Positions 9,297 through 18,570 of a stretch of DNA of 64,000 nucleotides are shown here, one piece after another. Position 1 is the first letter of the stretch. Every line of letters starts with the position of its first letter. Origin of the DNA: Sphingobium lactosutens DS20 (GTDB lineage: Bacteria > Pseudomonadota > Alphaproteobacteria > Sphingomonadales > Sphingomonadaceae); NCBI RefSeq assembly GCF_000445105.1, contig NZ_ATDP01000104.1:38597-102596 (forward strand), written 5' to 3'. The position numbers were made by a program, and so were the translations under genes. A model generated the notes under the pieces. It worked only from the letters and a program-made list of their open reading frames with translations, had not been told where the DNA came from and did no database searches.

Positions 9297-10253
9297 ATGA
9301 CCATGACCGACACCCAACGCCCCGCCATCGTCGCCTATGGCCCGCTTTACCCCTATCTGACGCAGCAGCTTGAAAGCCGCTTCACCGTCCATGCCGTGGC
9401 CGCCGACGCCGATCTTGACGCTCTGCCGGCCGGGGTGCGGGACGCGCGCGCTTTGGTCAGCTTCGGCTCCGTCGGCGCGCCGGCCGCGATCATGGACGCG
9501 CTGCCCGCGCTGGAAATCGTTGCGCTCTTTTCGGTCGGCTATGACAAGGTGGATGTCGATCATGCGCGCGCCAGGGGCATTCGCGTCACCAACACGCCCG
9601 ATGTGCTGACCGACGATGTCGCCGACCTTGCCGTGGGGCTCCTCTATGCCGCCGTGCGCAACATCCCCGCCAATGACCGGCTGGTGCGGTCCGGCGGCTG
9701 GGCCCGTGGCAAAAAGCCGCCCTTGTCCGCGCGCGTCACCGGATCACGCATCGGCATATTGGGCCTGGGCCGTATCGGCCGCGCCATCGCCTGGCGGCTG
9801 GAGCGGCAGGCCGGCGAGATTCTCTATCATAATCGCAGCCAGGCGCAGGACGCGCCCTATCGCTATGTCGCCGACGCGATCGACCTCGCCCGGCAAAGCG
9901 ACATGCTGATCGTCGCGACCTCCGGCGGGCCGGAAGCCGCCGGCCTGGTCGACGCCGCCATGCTGGACGCGCTCGGGCCGCAGGGCGTCATCGTCAATAT
10001 CAGCCGGGGCAGCGTGATTGATGAAGATGCGCTGGTCGCCGCGCTGGCGGACGGGCGCATCGCTGGCGCGGGGCTGGACGTGTTCGCGCACGAACCTCAT
10101 GTGCCGCCCGCCCTGCTGGCGATGGACCATGTCGTGCTGCAACCCCATCAGGGAAGCGCGACCGTGCACACGCGCGCGGCGATGGCGGATCTGGTGATCG
10201 CCAATCTCGATGCCTGGTTTGCGGGCGAAGCCCTGCCGACGCCGGTGGTCTAG
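9297..10253 (+). CDS. D-isomer-specific 2-hydroxyacid dehydrogenase
   Basis: A 318-residue NAD(P)-dependent dehydrogenase. The cofactor loop is GILGLGRIGRAIA, the substrate Arg lies in NISRGSVIDE, the Glu in FAHEPHVP and the catalytic His in LQPHQGSAT. It would reduce a glyoxylate- or hydroxypyruvate-like 2-oxoacid; the specific substrate is unknown. The start may be ATG 9297 or the in-frame ATG 9303. It is divergent from metX across 70 bases. Confidence 0.88.
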   Translation: MTMTDTQRPAIVAYGPLYPYLTQQLESRFTVHAVAADADLDALPAGVRDARALVSFGSVGAPAAIMDALPALEIVALFSVGYDKVDVDHARARGIRVTNTPDVLTDDVADLAVGLLYAAVRNIPANDRLVRSGGWARGKKPPLSARVTGSRIGILGLGRIGRAIAWRLERQAGEILYHNRSQAQDAPYRYVADAIDLARQSDMLIVATSGGPEAAGLVDAAMLDALGPQGVIVNISRGSVIDEDALVAALADGRIAGAGLDVFAHEPHVPPALLAMDHVVLQPHQGSATVHTRAAMADLVIANLDAWFAGEALPTPVV

Positions 10254-10342
10254 GGCCGCCGGCAAGTCGGCAAGTCGGCAAGGGCATGGGCAGGGCCGGA
10301 AATCTCTTTCCTATTGCGCCTCCTTCTGGTTCATCCTTGTCG

Positions 10343-10633
10343 ATGGACCAGATGCCTGACCACTCGCGCGCGACCGCGCGCCGCCGCCGCGCCTATTGGA
10401 CGCCCGCGCGCCAATGCCAGTTCCTTGCTGCCCTGATGGAAAGCGGCAGCGTCGCGCGCGCGGCGCGCGCGGTCGGCATGTCGCGCTCCAGCGCGCATCG
10501 CCTGCGCCACCGGCTCGCCGGCACTGCCTTCGATCGGCAATGGGAAGAGGCGCTGGCAATGCATGCCGGATTGACGGCGGACCCGATGGTCTGGACCGCC
10601 GCCCGCGCCTCCATGGATACCGCCGGGCGCTGA
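10343..10633 (+). CDS. Small helix-turn-helix protein, hypothetical
   Basis: A 96-residue basic protein beginning MDQMPDHSRATARRRR. A helix-turn-helix is visible in SGSVARAARAVGMSRSSAHRLRHRL (shown in two parts: SGSVARAARAVG and MSRSSAHRLRHRL). The rest, DRQWEEALAMHAG, has no feature I recognise. It may bind DNA; the regulon is unknown. An upstream ATG at 10286 in the same frame is possible but lacks a ribosome site. Confidence 0.55.
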   Translation: MDQMPDHSRATARRRRAYWTPARQCQFLAALMESGSVARAARAVGMSRSSAHRLRHRLAGTAFDRQWEEALAMHAGLTADPMVWTAARASMDTAGR

Positions 10634-10795
10634 TGGCGATCGCCCGCGCCAACCGGCAAATCCGGCCGGTTTCACCGGTCGACCACCTGTCGCTTCGTGG
10701 TCGCTTCGCGGTCGCCTTATGGTCGTCTCACGGTCGCTTCAGGCCGAAAAAACGCATATCGATTGAACTTCGACAGGCAGGGCCGGCGCGCCGGA

Positions 10796-11470
10796 TCACT
10801 CTTCCAGCAGCACCGCGCTGCGGCGCTTCTGCCAGTTCATCGGCACGCCGATCCGCTGGCTCCAGCTGCCGTCCCACCGGGTTTCCAGGCCATGCGCCTC
10901 CAGCTGCGCGACAATGCGATAACCGACCGCGATCGCCGCTGCCTCACCCTGTTCGCACGCGCCATAGCTCATATAGAGGCCATGGCCTTCGACTGCCGCC
11001 TCGGTGTCCTGCATATGGAAAAAGACATAGCCCTGGACCGCGATATCCTCGGCCTGCGCCGCCTCTATCTCTTCCCAGATTTCGCTCGCGCCGCAATTGG
11101 CGCAGCAGGTGAAGTTCTGCCGCGCGATGATGCCCTCGGCCTCCAGTGCGGCGAAGGCCAGCTCCAGCCGGTCGCAATCGGTCATCTGCGTCCATCCCTG
11201 CTCGGCGGCGCGATGCTCGGCCAGCGCCTCGCGCAGCGCCGCCGACGCTTCGCGGCGCAGCGTCGGCCGCGGCAATTCTTCCTCGAACAGATCGTGCGCG
11301 TTGGTCAGGATCGCGTCATCGTCGAAATAGCCGCCCAGCACGTCGCGCCGCATCTGGTCGCGCAGCGCCGTCACGGGATCATAGGGCGTCTCCGCCGTGG
11401 GGGCGGGCCGTTGCGGCTCCGCTTTCGCTGCTCTGGTCCCGAAAATCCGTTTCCACAAAGCCTCGAACAT
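10796..11470 (-). CDS. Hypothetical protein, DUF6891-like
   Basis: A 224-residue soluble protein. After a basic N terminus (MFEALWKRIFG) comes a domain with GGYFDDDAILTNAHDLFEEE, MTDCDRLELAFAALEAEGI, a cysteine pair cluster TCCANCGASE near residue 120, and GYVFFHMQDTEAAVEG. These match my memory of DUF6891 proteins, which have no assigned function. The CC-x2-C pattern could bind metal. An AGGAGG lies 11 bases before ATG 11470. It is divergent from the ABC transporter gene. Confidence 0.6.
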   Translation of the reverse strand: MFEALWKRIFGTRAAKAEPQRPAPTAETPYDPVTALRDQMRRDVLGGYFDDDAILTNAHDLFEEELPRPTLRREASAALREALAEHRAAEQGWTQMTDCDRLELAFAALEAEGIIARQNFTCCANCGASEIWEEIEAAQAEDIAVQGYVFFHMQDTEAAVEGHGLYMSYGACEQGEAAAIAVGYRIVAQLEAHGLETRWDGSWSQRIGVPMNWQKRRSAVLLEE

Positions 11471-11626
11471 GCGCCGTCCTGCCTCCTGCGTCGCGTTGCA
11501 TGGGGTCAACATGCCCATACGCGCGGCAAAGTTAAAGGGGGGATATTGCGTTTTGCGGCTGCGCGGCCCTGGCGGCGGGCGGCGCGGGCACTGGATTGCC
11601 GCGCCAGATTGCCTAAATAGCATGGG

Positions 11627-13477
11627 ATGCCTCCCGAAAATCCCGTTACAGCGCCGCTCCCGCCCGTCTGGGCGACATTCCGCCGGTTCCTGCCCTATCT
11701 CTGGCCGGCCGACGCGCCCGCGCTGCGCCGCCGCGTCGTCATAGCCATGCTGCTCGTGGCCCTGGCCAAGGCGGTGACGCTCATCATGCCCTTTGCCTAT
11801 AAAGGCGCGATCGACCGGATGGCGCCGGGGCTGGAGCCGGCGGTCGGCCTCGCCCTCGCCCTGGTGGTCGCCTATGCCGGCGCACGCTTTGCCGGCGTGC
11901 TGTTCGACAATCTGCGCAACGCCGTGTTCGAAGGGGTAGGGCAGGAAGCGGGCCGGCGTCTGTCCGACGACGTCTTCGTCCATCTGCACCGTCTGTCGCT
12001 GCGCTTCCATCTCGACCGGCGCACCGGCGCGGTCACGAAGATCGTCGAGCGCGGGACCAAGAGCATCGACACGATGCTCTATTTCCTGCTGTTCAACATC
12101 GCGCCGACCGTGATCGAACTGCTGGCGGTCTGCGTCATCTTCCTCGTGAAATTCGGGCCCGGCCTGGTCGCCGCCACGCTGGCGATGGTCGCGGCCTATA
12201 TCTGGTTCACCCGCACCATTACCGAATGGCGCAACCAGCTGCGCCGCGACATGGTGGACATGGACACCAGCGCCGTCGCCCATGCGGTCGACAGCCTGCT
12301 CAATTTCGAAACCGTCAAATATTTCGGCGCGGAACAGCGCGAAGCCGACCGCTATGGCACCGCGATGCGCAACTATGCGCGCGCCGCGATCAAGAGTGAA
12401 AACAGCCTGGCCTGGCTCAATATCGGCCAGTCGCTCATCACCAACCTCATGATGGCCGGGGCCATGGCCTATACCGTCTGGGGCTGGAGCGTGGGGCGCT
12501 TCACCACCGGCGACGTGGTGCTGGTCAACACCCTGCTGGCCCAGCTTTTCCGTCCGCTCGACCTGCTCGGCATGGTCTATCGCACCATCCGCCAGGGCCT
12601 TATCGACATGGAGGCGATGTATGCGCTGATCGACACGCCGACCGAAGTCGCCGACCGCGCCGGTGCCCCCACGCTGGCCGTGACCGGCGGAACGGTTCAG
12701 TTCGATCAGGTGCATTTCGGCTATGATCCCCAGCGCGAGATATTGCACGGTATCAGCTTCACCGTGCCCGCCGGTCGCACTTTGGCGATCGTCGGCCCGT
12801 CAGGCGCGGGCAAGTCGACCATCGCGCGCATCCTCTTCCGCTTCTACGACATTCAGTCGGGATCGGTGACGATCGACGGGCAGGACATAGCGGCCGTGAC
12901 CCAGCAATCGTTGCGCGCCGCCATCGGCATCGTGCCGCAGGACATGGTCCTCTTCAACGACACGATCGGCTATAATATCGCCTATGGCCGCGAAGGCGCG
13001 AGCCAGGCGGAGATCGAGGCGACGGCCCGCGCGGCGCAGATTCACGACTTCATCCTCGGCATGCCCCAGGGCTATGACACGCGGGTGGGCGAACGCGGCC
13101 TTAAATTGTCGGGCGGGGAAAAACAGCGGGTCGCGATCGCCCGCACCCTGCTCAAGGACCCGCCGGTGCTGGTGCTCGACGAAGCGACCAGCGCGCTCGA
13201 CAGCCGCACCGAAACCGAAATCCAGACCGTGCTGCGCGACATCAGCCGCAAGCGCACCACTCTGGTCGTCGCGCATCGCCTCTCGACCGTGGTCGATGCC
13301 GATGAAATCATCGTGCTGGATCAGGGGCGCATCGTCGAACGTGGCGCCCATGCCGACCTCGTGCGCGCCGACGGGCTCTACGCGACCATGTGGGCGCGCC
13401 AGGCGACCGAGCGCGACGCGCCTGTCGCTGAAGGGGAAAACGGTGCCGACCGCGAGCCGGCCGCGCCATTGCTTTAA
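11627..13477 (+). CDS. ABC transporter, Atm1/HMT1 heavy-metal or thiol-compound exporter type
   Basis: A 616-residue fused permease-ATPase half transporter. Six membrane helices span roughly residues 30-320. The ATPase has Walker A GPSGAGKST, signature LSGGEKQR, Walker B VLVLDEATSALD and the switch His in VVAHRLST. The permease text (FEGVGQEAGRRL, HLDRRTGAV, RGTKSIDTML, NFETVKYFGAE) is that of the Atm1 branch, which exports glutathione-linked compounds. Its stop overlaps the stop of the convergent gene at 13474 by 3 to 4 bases within TTAA. Confidence 0.9.
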   Translation: MPPENPVTAPLPPVWATFRRFLPYLWPADAPALRRRVVIAMLLVALAKAVTLIMPFAYKGAIDRMAPGLEPAVGLALALVVAYAGARFAGVLFDNLRNAVFEGVGQEAGRRLSDDVFVHLHRLSLRFHLDRRTGAVTKIVERGTKSIDTMLYFLLFNIAPTVIELLAVCVIFLVKFGPGLVAATLAMVAAYIWFTRTITEWRNQLRRDMVDMDTSAVAHAVDSLLNFETVKYFGAEQREADRYGTAMRNYARAAIKSENSLAWLNIGQSLITNLMMAGAMAYTVWGWSVGRFTTGDVVLVNTLLAQLFRPLDLLGMVYRTIRQGLIDMEAMYALIDTPTEVADRAGAPTLAVTGGTVQFDQVHFGYDPQREILHGISFTVPAGRTLAIVGPSGAGKSTIARILFRFYDIQSGSVTIDGQDIAAVTQQSLRAAIGIVPQDMVLFNDTIGYNIAYGREGASQAEIEATARAAQIHDFILGMPQGYDTRVGERGLKLSGGEKQRVAIARTLLKDPPVLVLDEATSALDSRTETEIQTVLRDISRKRTTLVVAHRLSTVVDADEIIVLDQGRIVERGAHADLVRADGLYATMWARQATERDAPVAEGENGADREPAAPLL

Positions 13478-13872
13478 GGAATGCCGGCGCTCTGGTTCAT
13501 GCGGCGCTCGGCAAACCATTGTTCCAGCATCTTGGCGGTGCAGCCGGTAAAGCCGTTGCTGCCATTGACCGAACAGCTGTTGGGCAGAGTGGACCGTTGA
13601 ACCTGCTCCATCGTCGCGACCTGGCTGCCCCAGCCCGGTCCGCCGGACGGGGCGGGCTTTTCGCGCAGTTTCTTGGGAATGCGATAGCGCTCCGCCTCCG
13701 GTCGCCTTGCGCACACGACGATCTCGTCGCCCTGGCTCTGCGGGCACGGATCGTCACCATAGACCAGCAGGTTGATGATCCGCTCTGGCGGCGGCTCCGC
13801 CTGCGCCAGGGCGGGGACGGGTAGCAAAGGCATCAGCATCAGGCCGATCAGGGGAATGGCGCCGTGGCGCAT
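13474..13872 (-). CDS. Secreted cysteine-containing protein, paralog of the gene at 13984
   Basis: A 132-residue protein with a signal peptide (MRHGAIPLIGLMLMPLLPVPALAQ, cleavage after ALAQ). The core motif VYGDDPCPQSQGDEIVVCAR is followed by ERYRIPKKLRE. Two more cysteines lie in NSCSVNG and GCTAK. The next gene upstream carries nearly the same core, so the two are tandem paralogs. I know no function; secreted proteins with this motif are familiar as uncharacterised sphingomonad proteins. Confidence 0.7.
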   Translation of the reverse strand: MRHGAIPLIGLMLMPLLPVPALAQAEPPPERIINLLVYGDDPCPQSQGDEIVVCARRPEAERYRIPKKLREKPAPSGGPGWGSQVATMEQVQRSTLPNSCSVNGSNGFTGCTAKMLEQWFAERRMNQSAGIP

Positions 13873-13983
13873 GGCAGTGATCCTTCTTCCATCCCCTGTG
13901 AACGTCCACCCCGGACTTGGCGCAGTGCATGGCTGGCCAGGATCAGGACGACGCCCCGCCGCCCGATCCGTCACGGCCCTGCA

Positions 13984-14541
13984 TCATCGCTGCGGCGGCG
14001 ACGTCGTATCCTGTGCCGCGGGCTGCTGCTGCGCCTTGGCCTCAGCCGCTTCCTCGGCCTTTACCCGCGCCTCGATGGCCTCGCTGTCGGCGTCGATCGT
14101 GGACAGCCGCTTTTCGCGTTCGGCCGCGACCAGATCCTTCCAGCTGGCATTGTCGGCCTGCTGCCGCTCCGCCTTGGCCAGCCGCGCCAGCTGCGCGAAA
14201 CAACCGGTCGCCCCGCCCGCGCCCGAAGGCGAACAGCTTTCGGTGCCGGACCGGCCGACATATTCCATGGATCGTACACGCTCGCCCCAGGCCTGATTGC
14301 TGGGCTTGTTGGGATCACCTCTCAGCGGTTCGGGAATGCGATAGCGTTCCTCCTCGCCCTTGCGCGCGCACACGACGATATCGTCGCCCTGGCTCTGCGG
14401 ACAGGAATCATCGCCGTAGACGATGACGATATTCACCTTTTCCGATCCCGCGCTTCCCGTTTCGGCGGCCGGTTGCTGCGCCAGCGCGGGCGTCATGGCG
14501 CCAGTCAGCGCAATGGCGGCGATCATAAGCTTGTTCTTCAT
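13984..14541 (-). CDS. Secreted cysteine-containing protein, longer paralog
   Basis: A 185-residue protein with a signal peptide (MKNKLMIAAIALTGAMTPALAQ). The core VYGDDSCPQSQGDDIVVCAR and ERYRIPEPLRG match the downstream paralog, followed by a cysteine pair (TESCSPS, GCFAQLARL). The C-terminal 60 residues are a charged, probably helical or coiled-coil tail rich in Ala, Glu and Lys that the paralog lacks. GAGG sits 9 bases before the ATG. No function is known to me. Confidence 0.7.
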   Translation of the reverse strand: MKNKLMIAAIALTGAMTPALAQQPAAETGSAGSEKVNIVIVYGDDSCPQSQGDDIVVCARKGEEERYRIPEPLRGDPNKPSNQAWGERVRSMEYVGRSGTESCSPSGAGGATGCFAQLARLAKAERQQADNASWKDLVAAEREKRLSTIDADSEAIEARVKAEEAAEAKAQQQPAAQDTTSPPQR

Positions 14542-14572
14542 CGGTCGATCCTCTTGCAGACGCGCCACGGCG

Positions 14573-15127
14573 TCAGATACGCTTGGACAAGGCGATGGCG
14601 GCGCGACAGCCCAAGCGAATGGCGCCCGACAAAATGGGGTAGGCCGGCGCCTGCTCCGCGCCGTGGGCGATCGCGGCGTCGCGATGCTCCACCTCCTCCG
14701 CCTGAAAATCCGCGATGGCGGTGGAGAGTTCCGGATCGTCACCGCCGATCCTCTCCAGCTGTTCGGCATAATGGCGATCAATCTCGGTTTCGACGGCTGC
14801 CGTGCAGGCCATCGCCGCCTTTGGACCCAATGCGGCGGTCACCGCGCCCAGCGCATATCCAGCGACATTCCAGAGCGGGCTCAGCGCCGTCGGCCGCACC
14901 CCGCGCCGCACAATCATCGCGTCGAACAGCTGGCGATGCCGCTCTTCCTGGCTGGCCATGCCCGCGATCACCCGGCCATAGGGATGACGATCGCCCATCA
15001 CCGCCAGCTGGCCGGCGTAGATACGGGTCGCGCCGAATTCGCCCGCCTGATCCACCCGCAGCATTGCTGCGCGATCCGGGTCGGTCAGCCGCTTTGTGGG
15101 GCGCGGATAATCGGGACTTGCGCTCAT
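14573..15127 (-). CDS. coq7: 2-polyprenyl-3-methyl-6-methoxybenzoquinol hydroxylase (Coq7)
   Basis: A 184-residue di-iron carboxylate protein. Ligand motifs are DQAGEFGATRIYAGQ, SQEERH, ETEIDRHYAEQ and EEVEHRD, giving the Glu/ExxH pairs of Coq7. It performs the late C6 hydroxylation of ubiquinone synthesis. Its start overlaps the dsbB stop by 4 bases. Confidence 0.92.
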   Translation of the reverse strand: MSASPDYPRPTKRLTDPDRAAMLRVDQAGEFGATRIYAGQLAVMGDRHPYGRVIAGMASQEERHRQLFDAMIVRRGVRPTALSPLWNVAGYALGAVTAALGPKAAMACTAAVETEIDRHYAEQLERIGGDDPELSTAIADFQAEEVEHRDAAIAHGAEQAPAYPILSGAIRLGCRAAIALSKRI

Positions 15128-15606
15128 GACTTCCTCGCTTTCAGCAGCAGCGCCAAGATGGCAAGCGCCGCCGCGCTCGACAAGAGGCCGTTATAGCCCG
15201 CCATGGATATGCCCATCAGGCTCCATGGCGCCACGTCGCAGCGTGTGATGGGGCTGGCCATGATCTGGCTGAGCAAATCGGCCGCATTGCCTGCCGCTGG
15301 CGTCGTTGAACAGGTGGTCAGCCCCTCCCACCAGCCATATTCGACCCCGGCGTGAAATAGTCCGATAAGGCCGCTGACGCCGACTGCCAGCCCGGCAAGC
15401 CCCACGAACAGCGCGCTGACGCACGGGCGGGCGCGCGCGACAAAGGCGACCAGAGCCAGTGGCACGGCAGCGAAATGGGCATAACGTTGCCACCAGCACA
15501 TCTCGCAGGGGTGCAGCCCACCCAGATATTGGAAGCCATAAGCTCCCGCGAGCAGGAGAAGCGGGACAATGAGCGCAAGCGCGCGGGCGAGGGACAGGCT
15601 CTTCAT
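15124..15606 (-). CDS. dsbB: Disulfide bond formation protein B family
   Basis: A 160-residue membrane protein with about four hydrophobic segments. The first periplasmic redox pair is in HPCEMCWWQRYAH. The second periplasmic loop carries Cys in LTTCSTTP and ITRCDVAPW, as expected for DsbB, which reoxidises DsbA with quinone. Translation of coq7 is coupled to it by a 4-base overlap; both relate to quinones. Confidence 0.88.
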   Translation of the reverse strand: MKSLSLARALALIVPLLLLAGAYGFQYLGGLHPCEMCWWQRYAHFAAVPLALVAFVARARPCVSALFVGLAGLAVGVSGLIGLFHAGVEYGWWEGLTTCSTTPAAGNAADLLSQIMASPITRCDVAPWSLMGISMAGYNGLLSSAAALAILALLLKARKS

Positions 15607-15668
15607 GCCTTGGGCTTAAAGCCTTCATGCCCTTTCGTCATGCTGAACTTGCCCTGCCGCGTCCGCGC

Positions 15669-17015
15669 TTATTTTGCGCCCGGCTTGCGGGCCGCGGCCT
15701 GGGCCACGACCGCGCTAGGCGCTTTTGCGAGCCGCGCGATCGTCTTGAGCGCATAGTCCATCTGGAAATCCTCGATGCCCTGCTTTTTCAGCTCTTCGGC
15801 CGATAGGGCAAAGCGCGGATCATCCTTCACATCCTCCTCCAGCGCCGCATCGTCGGTCTTGATCTCATTGATCAGGTGACGGCGCAGGTCGCTTTCGCGG
15901 AATTTGGGCCGGTTCTTGTAATCGGGATCCGACAATTGCGGCACGCGAATATCCGGCTGGATGCCGCCTTCCTGCACGCTGCGGCCCGATGGCGTATAAT
16001 AACGCGCGGTCGTCAGCTTGAGCGCCGTGGTGTTGCTCAGCGGCAGCATGGTCTGCACGCTGCCCTTGCCAAAGCTGCGCTCGCCCATCACCAGCGCGCG
16101 ATGCTGGTCCTGCAAGGCGCCCGCGACGATTTCCGAGGCTGATGCCGAACCCGCGTCGACCAGCACGATCACCGGCAGTCCCTTCGCATCATCGCCCGGC
16201 TTGGCGTAATAGCGTTCGACATCGCCCTTCTGCCGACCGCGCTGCGACACGATCTCGCCGCGCTCCAGGAAGGTGTCGCTGACCGTCACCGCTTCGTCCA
16301 GCAGACCGCCGGGATTGGAGCGCAGATCCAGCACATAGCCGGTGGGCTTGTGACCCAGGCTCTTGTCGATGCTGCGGATCGCCTGGCGCACGTCCGCACC
16401 GGTGTTGGCGGAGAAGCTGACGATGGTGATGACGCCAATATCCCTCTTCACCTCCCATTTGACGGGCTTCAACTGAATGATCTCGCGCGTCAGGGTCAGG
16501 TCGATCGGCTTGTCGCGGCCCGGACGCACCAGCGTCAGCTTCAGGCTGGTGCCCGGCGCGCCGCGCATTTTGTCGACCGCCTCGTCCAGCGTGCCGCCGT
16601 AGATAAGCTGCCCATCGATATGGGTGATATAGTCGCCCGCCTTGATCCCCGCGCGCCAGGCCGGCGTATCCTGCGTCGGCGCGATCACCTTGACCGCACC
16701 ATCCTCCTGCGTGACCGACAGGCCTAGGCCCCCATAGCTGCCTTCGGTCTGGGTGCGCAGATTCTGGAAGTCGCGTGCGTCGAGGAAGCTGGAATGCGGG
16801 TCGAGGCTGGCGAGCATGCCGTCGATCGCGCCCTTGATCAGCTTTTCGTCATCGACCTTCTCGACATAGTCGGTGCGCACTTTCTGGAACACGTCCATGA
16901 ATTCGTCGAGCGCCTTGTAGCTCGACGCCTCCCCGTCCGCGAGCGCGGCGGTGGTGGCGGGAATGAGCGCAAGCGCCCCGAGCGCGATCGCGCCCTGGAG
17001 GAAGGATGTCTTCAT
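15669..17015 (-). CDS. ctpA: S41 family C-terminal processing peptidase
   Basis: A 448-residue periplasmic protease. A signal peptide (MKTSFLQG then a hydrophobic run) leads to a PDZ domain (SYGGLGLSV, GDYITHIDG) and the S41 domain with LRSNPGGLLDEAV, the nucleophile in DAGSASASEI and the Lys in GERSFGKGSVQ. The C terminus is extended by charged residues. I chose ATG 17015; in-frame starts at 17036 and 17069 would put extra residues before the signal. CtpA proteases process or degrade cell-wall-associated proteins. Confidence 0.9.
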   Translation of the reverse strand: MKTSFLQGAIALGALALIPATTAALADGEASSYKALDEFMDVFQKVRTDYVEKVDDEKLIKGAIDGMLASLDPHSSFLDARDFQNLRTQTEGSYGGLGLSVTQEDGAVKVIAPTQDTPAWRAGIKAGDYITHIDGQLIYGGTLDEAVDKMRGAPGTSLKLTLVRPGRDKPIDLTLTREIIQLKPVKWEVKRDIGVITIVSFSANTGADVRQAIRSIDKSLGHKPTGYVLDLRSNPGGLLDEAVTVSDTFLERGEIVSQRGRQKGDVERYYAKPGDDAKGLPVIVLVDAGSASASEIVAGALQDQHRALVMGERSFGKGSVQTMLPLSNTTALKLTTARYYTPSGRSVQEGGIQPDIRVPQLSDPDYKNRPKFRESDLRRHLINEIKTDDAALEEDVKDDPRFALSAEELKKQGIEDFQMDYALKTIARLAKAPSAVVAQAAARKPGAK

Positions 17016-17155
17016 GGCTGTCCTAGGAGTCCGCATCAAGGTCCCATCATAAGCCGAATGACCGGCCAACGCAAAAACATGCTTCGACCAATATCATCCA
17101 GCAGCGATGAGCGTGGGGTGAATGGCGGCGCCGCCACCCCATGCCATCCAACCGC

Positions 17156-18457
17156 TCAGTCGAACAGCGGCGTGACCAGCGGCTGGAACTCGGCGGGCGC
17201 TGCCCTGAGCCGCGCCACCGCCTGTTCGCGCTCCTGCTCCGACATGGCCGCGAGTTTCTTGCGGCCGGATTCGAACACTGACTTTCCGGTTGCCGGCGCG
17301 CCATGAACGAAACGCTGCGTGATCTGGAGCAGCACGTGCGTCGGGTTGATGCGCTGAACCAGATCGGGGTCGAGACCAGCGGGCTGATAGGCGTAGGCGA
17401 CTTCCTGAAATCCATAAGACAGGGCTTCGGTCAGGTTTGTGCCGAAACTGTCTCCGAAGATTAGCAGCTTGCCCGCGATCGGCGCGGCGGAGTTGCGGTA
17501 AATACGGATATTGCCGTGATTATGGATGCCGTTCTCAAATACCAGCCTGTCCGAGAAGTTGTCGCGGAACGCCAGTTCAAAGTTCGATGTGGGCGGAATC
17601 AGCTTACTTCCCAGGTCGCCAATCTTCTGCTTGATGGCGAACTCTCCGGGCAAGGCGTCCGCTGGGAGGTCCCACCGCTTCAACAATGTCTGCCCGGCCA
17701 CCGTAGCGCCGTAATCGGTCCAGTGGGTGTCCGTTGCTCCATAACATAGCTGACGCCGGTTCCACAGTTCCCAACGCGGCATCAGGACGGGCTGGTCGCC
17801 GAACCGCTTCATGAAATCGTCGAAAGCCGTGTTGAGCGCTCGCCGGAATGGATAATAGTCGCGCAGAACCTCTTCCTTGGCAGGGGCGACCATCATCATG
17901 ATCTTGTCGATGCCGAATTCATCCTGCCATTCCGGCATCTTGCTGAACATGTAAGTCCATCCCGTGACGCTGGCATCGCTAAGCGAGCCAGAGCGCGTGA
18001 ACTGCCCTACGCTGTCATTTGTGTCGCCGACCAGGAACAACTGACCCATCCGTCCCAACAGAGCCTGGCCCGTGCCGGTCGGTGGAACGGACGCTGGCAC
18101 TCCCCGTTGCACCATGCCGACCAGCGCCATGTCCTCACGCTCTTGATCCACCACTTCCCAGCGGCAGACAACGTCGCGCCCCTGTTCCTGGCGCACGGGT
18201 ATCTCGACGTGGAACACGCCTTTGCGCGCCGGCACGTCGACAATGAATCCTGGATTGGCAAGGCAGGTCGCCACTATGTCTCCGCCATGGCGGATGGAGA
18301 CGGTCACGCCGTCTCCCGGATTGGCGACATGGCCCGAAAAGACCAACCTGTCATCGCCGATGGGCAGAGGCTGCGCGATCCACACCTTGCCGAGATTATC
18401 GGGTCCCTGCGCCCCATATTGACTGACCGCCCAAGTCGCCCCTGTCATGGCACTCAT
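17156..18457 (-). CDS. AlgX/AlgJ-like SGNH hydrolase-fold protein, orphan
   Basis: A 433-residue protein. The N-terminal 120 residues look beta-rich (FSGHVANPGDGVTVSIRHGG) and are unlike AlgX. The rest matches the AlgX/AlgJ acetyltransferase-like domain: FLVGDTNDSVGQF, DKIMMMVAPAKE, the catalytic-type DTHWTDYGA and the nucleophile motif FGDSFGTNLTEAL. Relatives O-acetylate exported polysaccharides in the periplasm. No signal peptide is visible at MSAMTGATWAVSQ and no polysaccharide genes are adjacent, so its job is open. It interrupts the usual envC-ctpA neighbourhood and its start has no clear ribosome site. Confidence 0.65.
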   Translation of the reverse strand: MSAMTGATWAVSQYGAQGPDNLGKVWIAQPLPIGDDRLVFSGHVANPGDGVTVSIRHGGDIVATCLANPGFIVDVPARKGVFHVEIPVRQEQGRDVVCRWEVVDQEREDMALVGMVQRGVPASVPPTGTGQALLGRMGQLFLVGDTNDSVGQFTRSGSLSDASVTGWTYMFSKMPEWQDEFGIDKIMMMVAPAKEEVLRDYYPFRRALNTAFDDFMKRFGDQPVLMPRWELWNRRQLCYGATDTHWTDYGATVAGQTLLKRWDLPADALPGEFAIKQKIGDLGSKLIPPTSNFELAFRDNFSDRLVFENGIHNHGNIRIYRNSAAPIAGKLLIFGDSFGTNLTEALSYGFQEVAYAYQPAGLDPDLVQRINPTHVLLQITQRFVHGAPATGKSVFESGRKKLAAMSEQEREQAVARLRAAPAEFQPLVTPLFD

Positions 18458-18570
18458 ACATTCGCCTCTTTATATTTTTGAAAACACACCGAAAGACGGC
18501 ATGCCGTCCCACCGCATGCACGCTATGAGCAAAAAAACCATGGCTCAACGGTAAAAGTGTCGGACAACAG

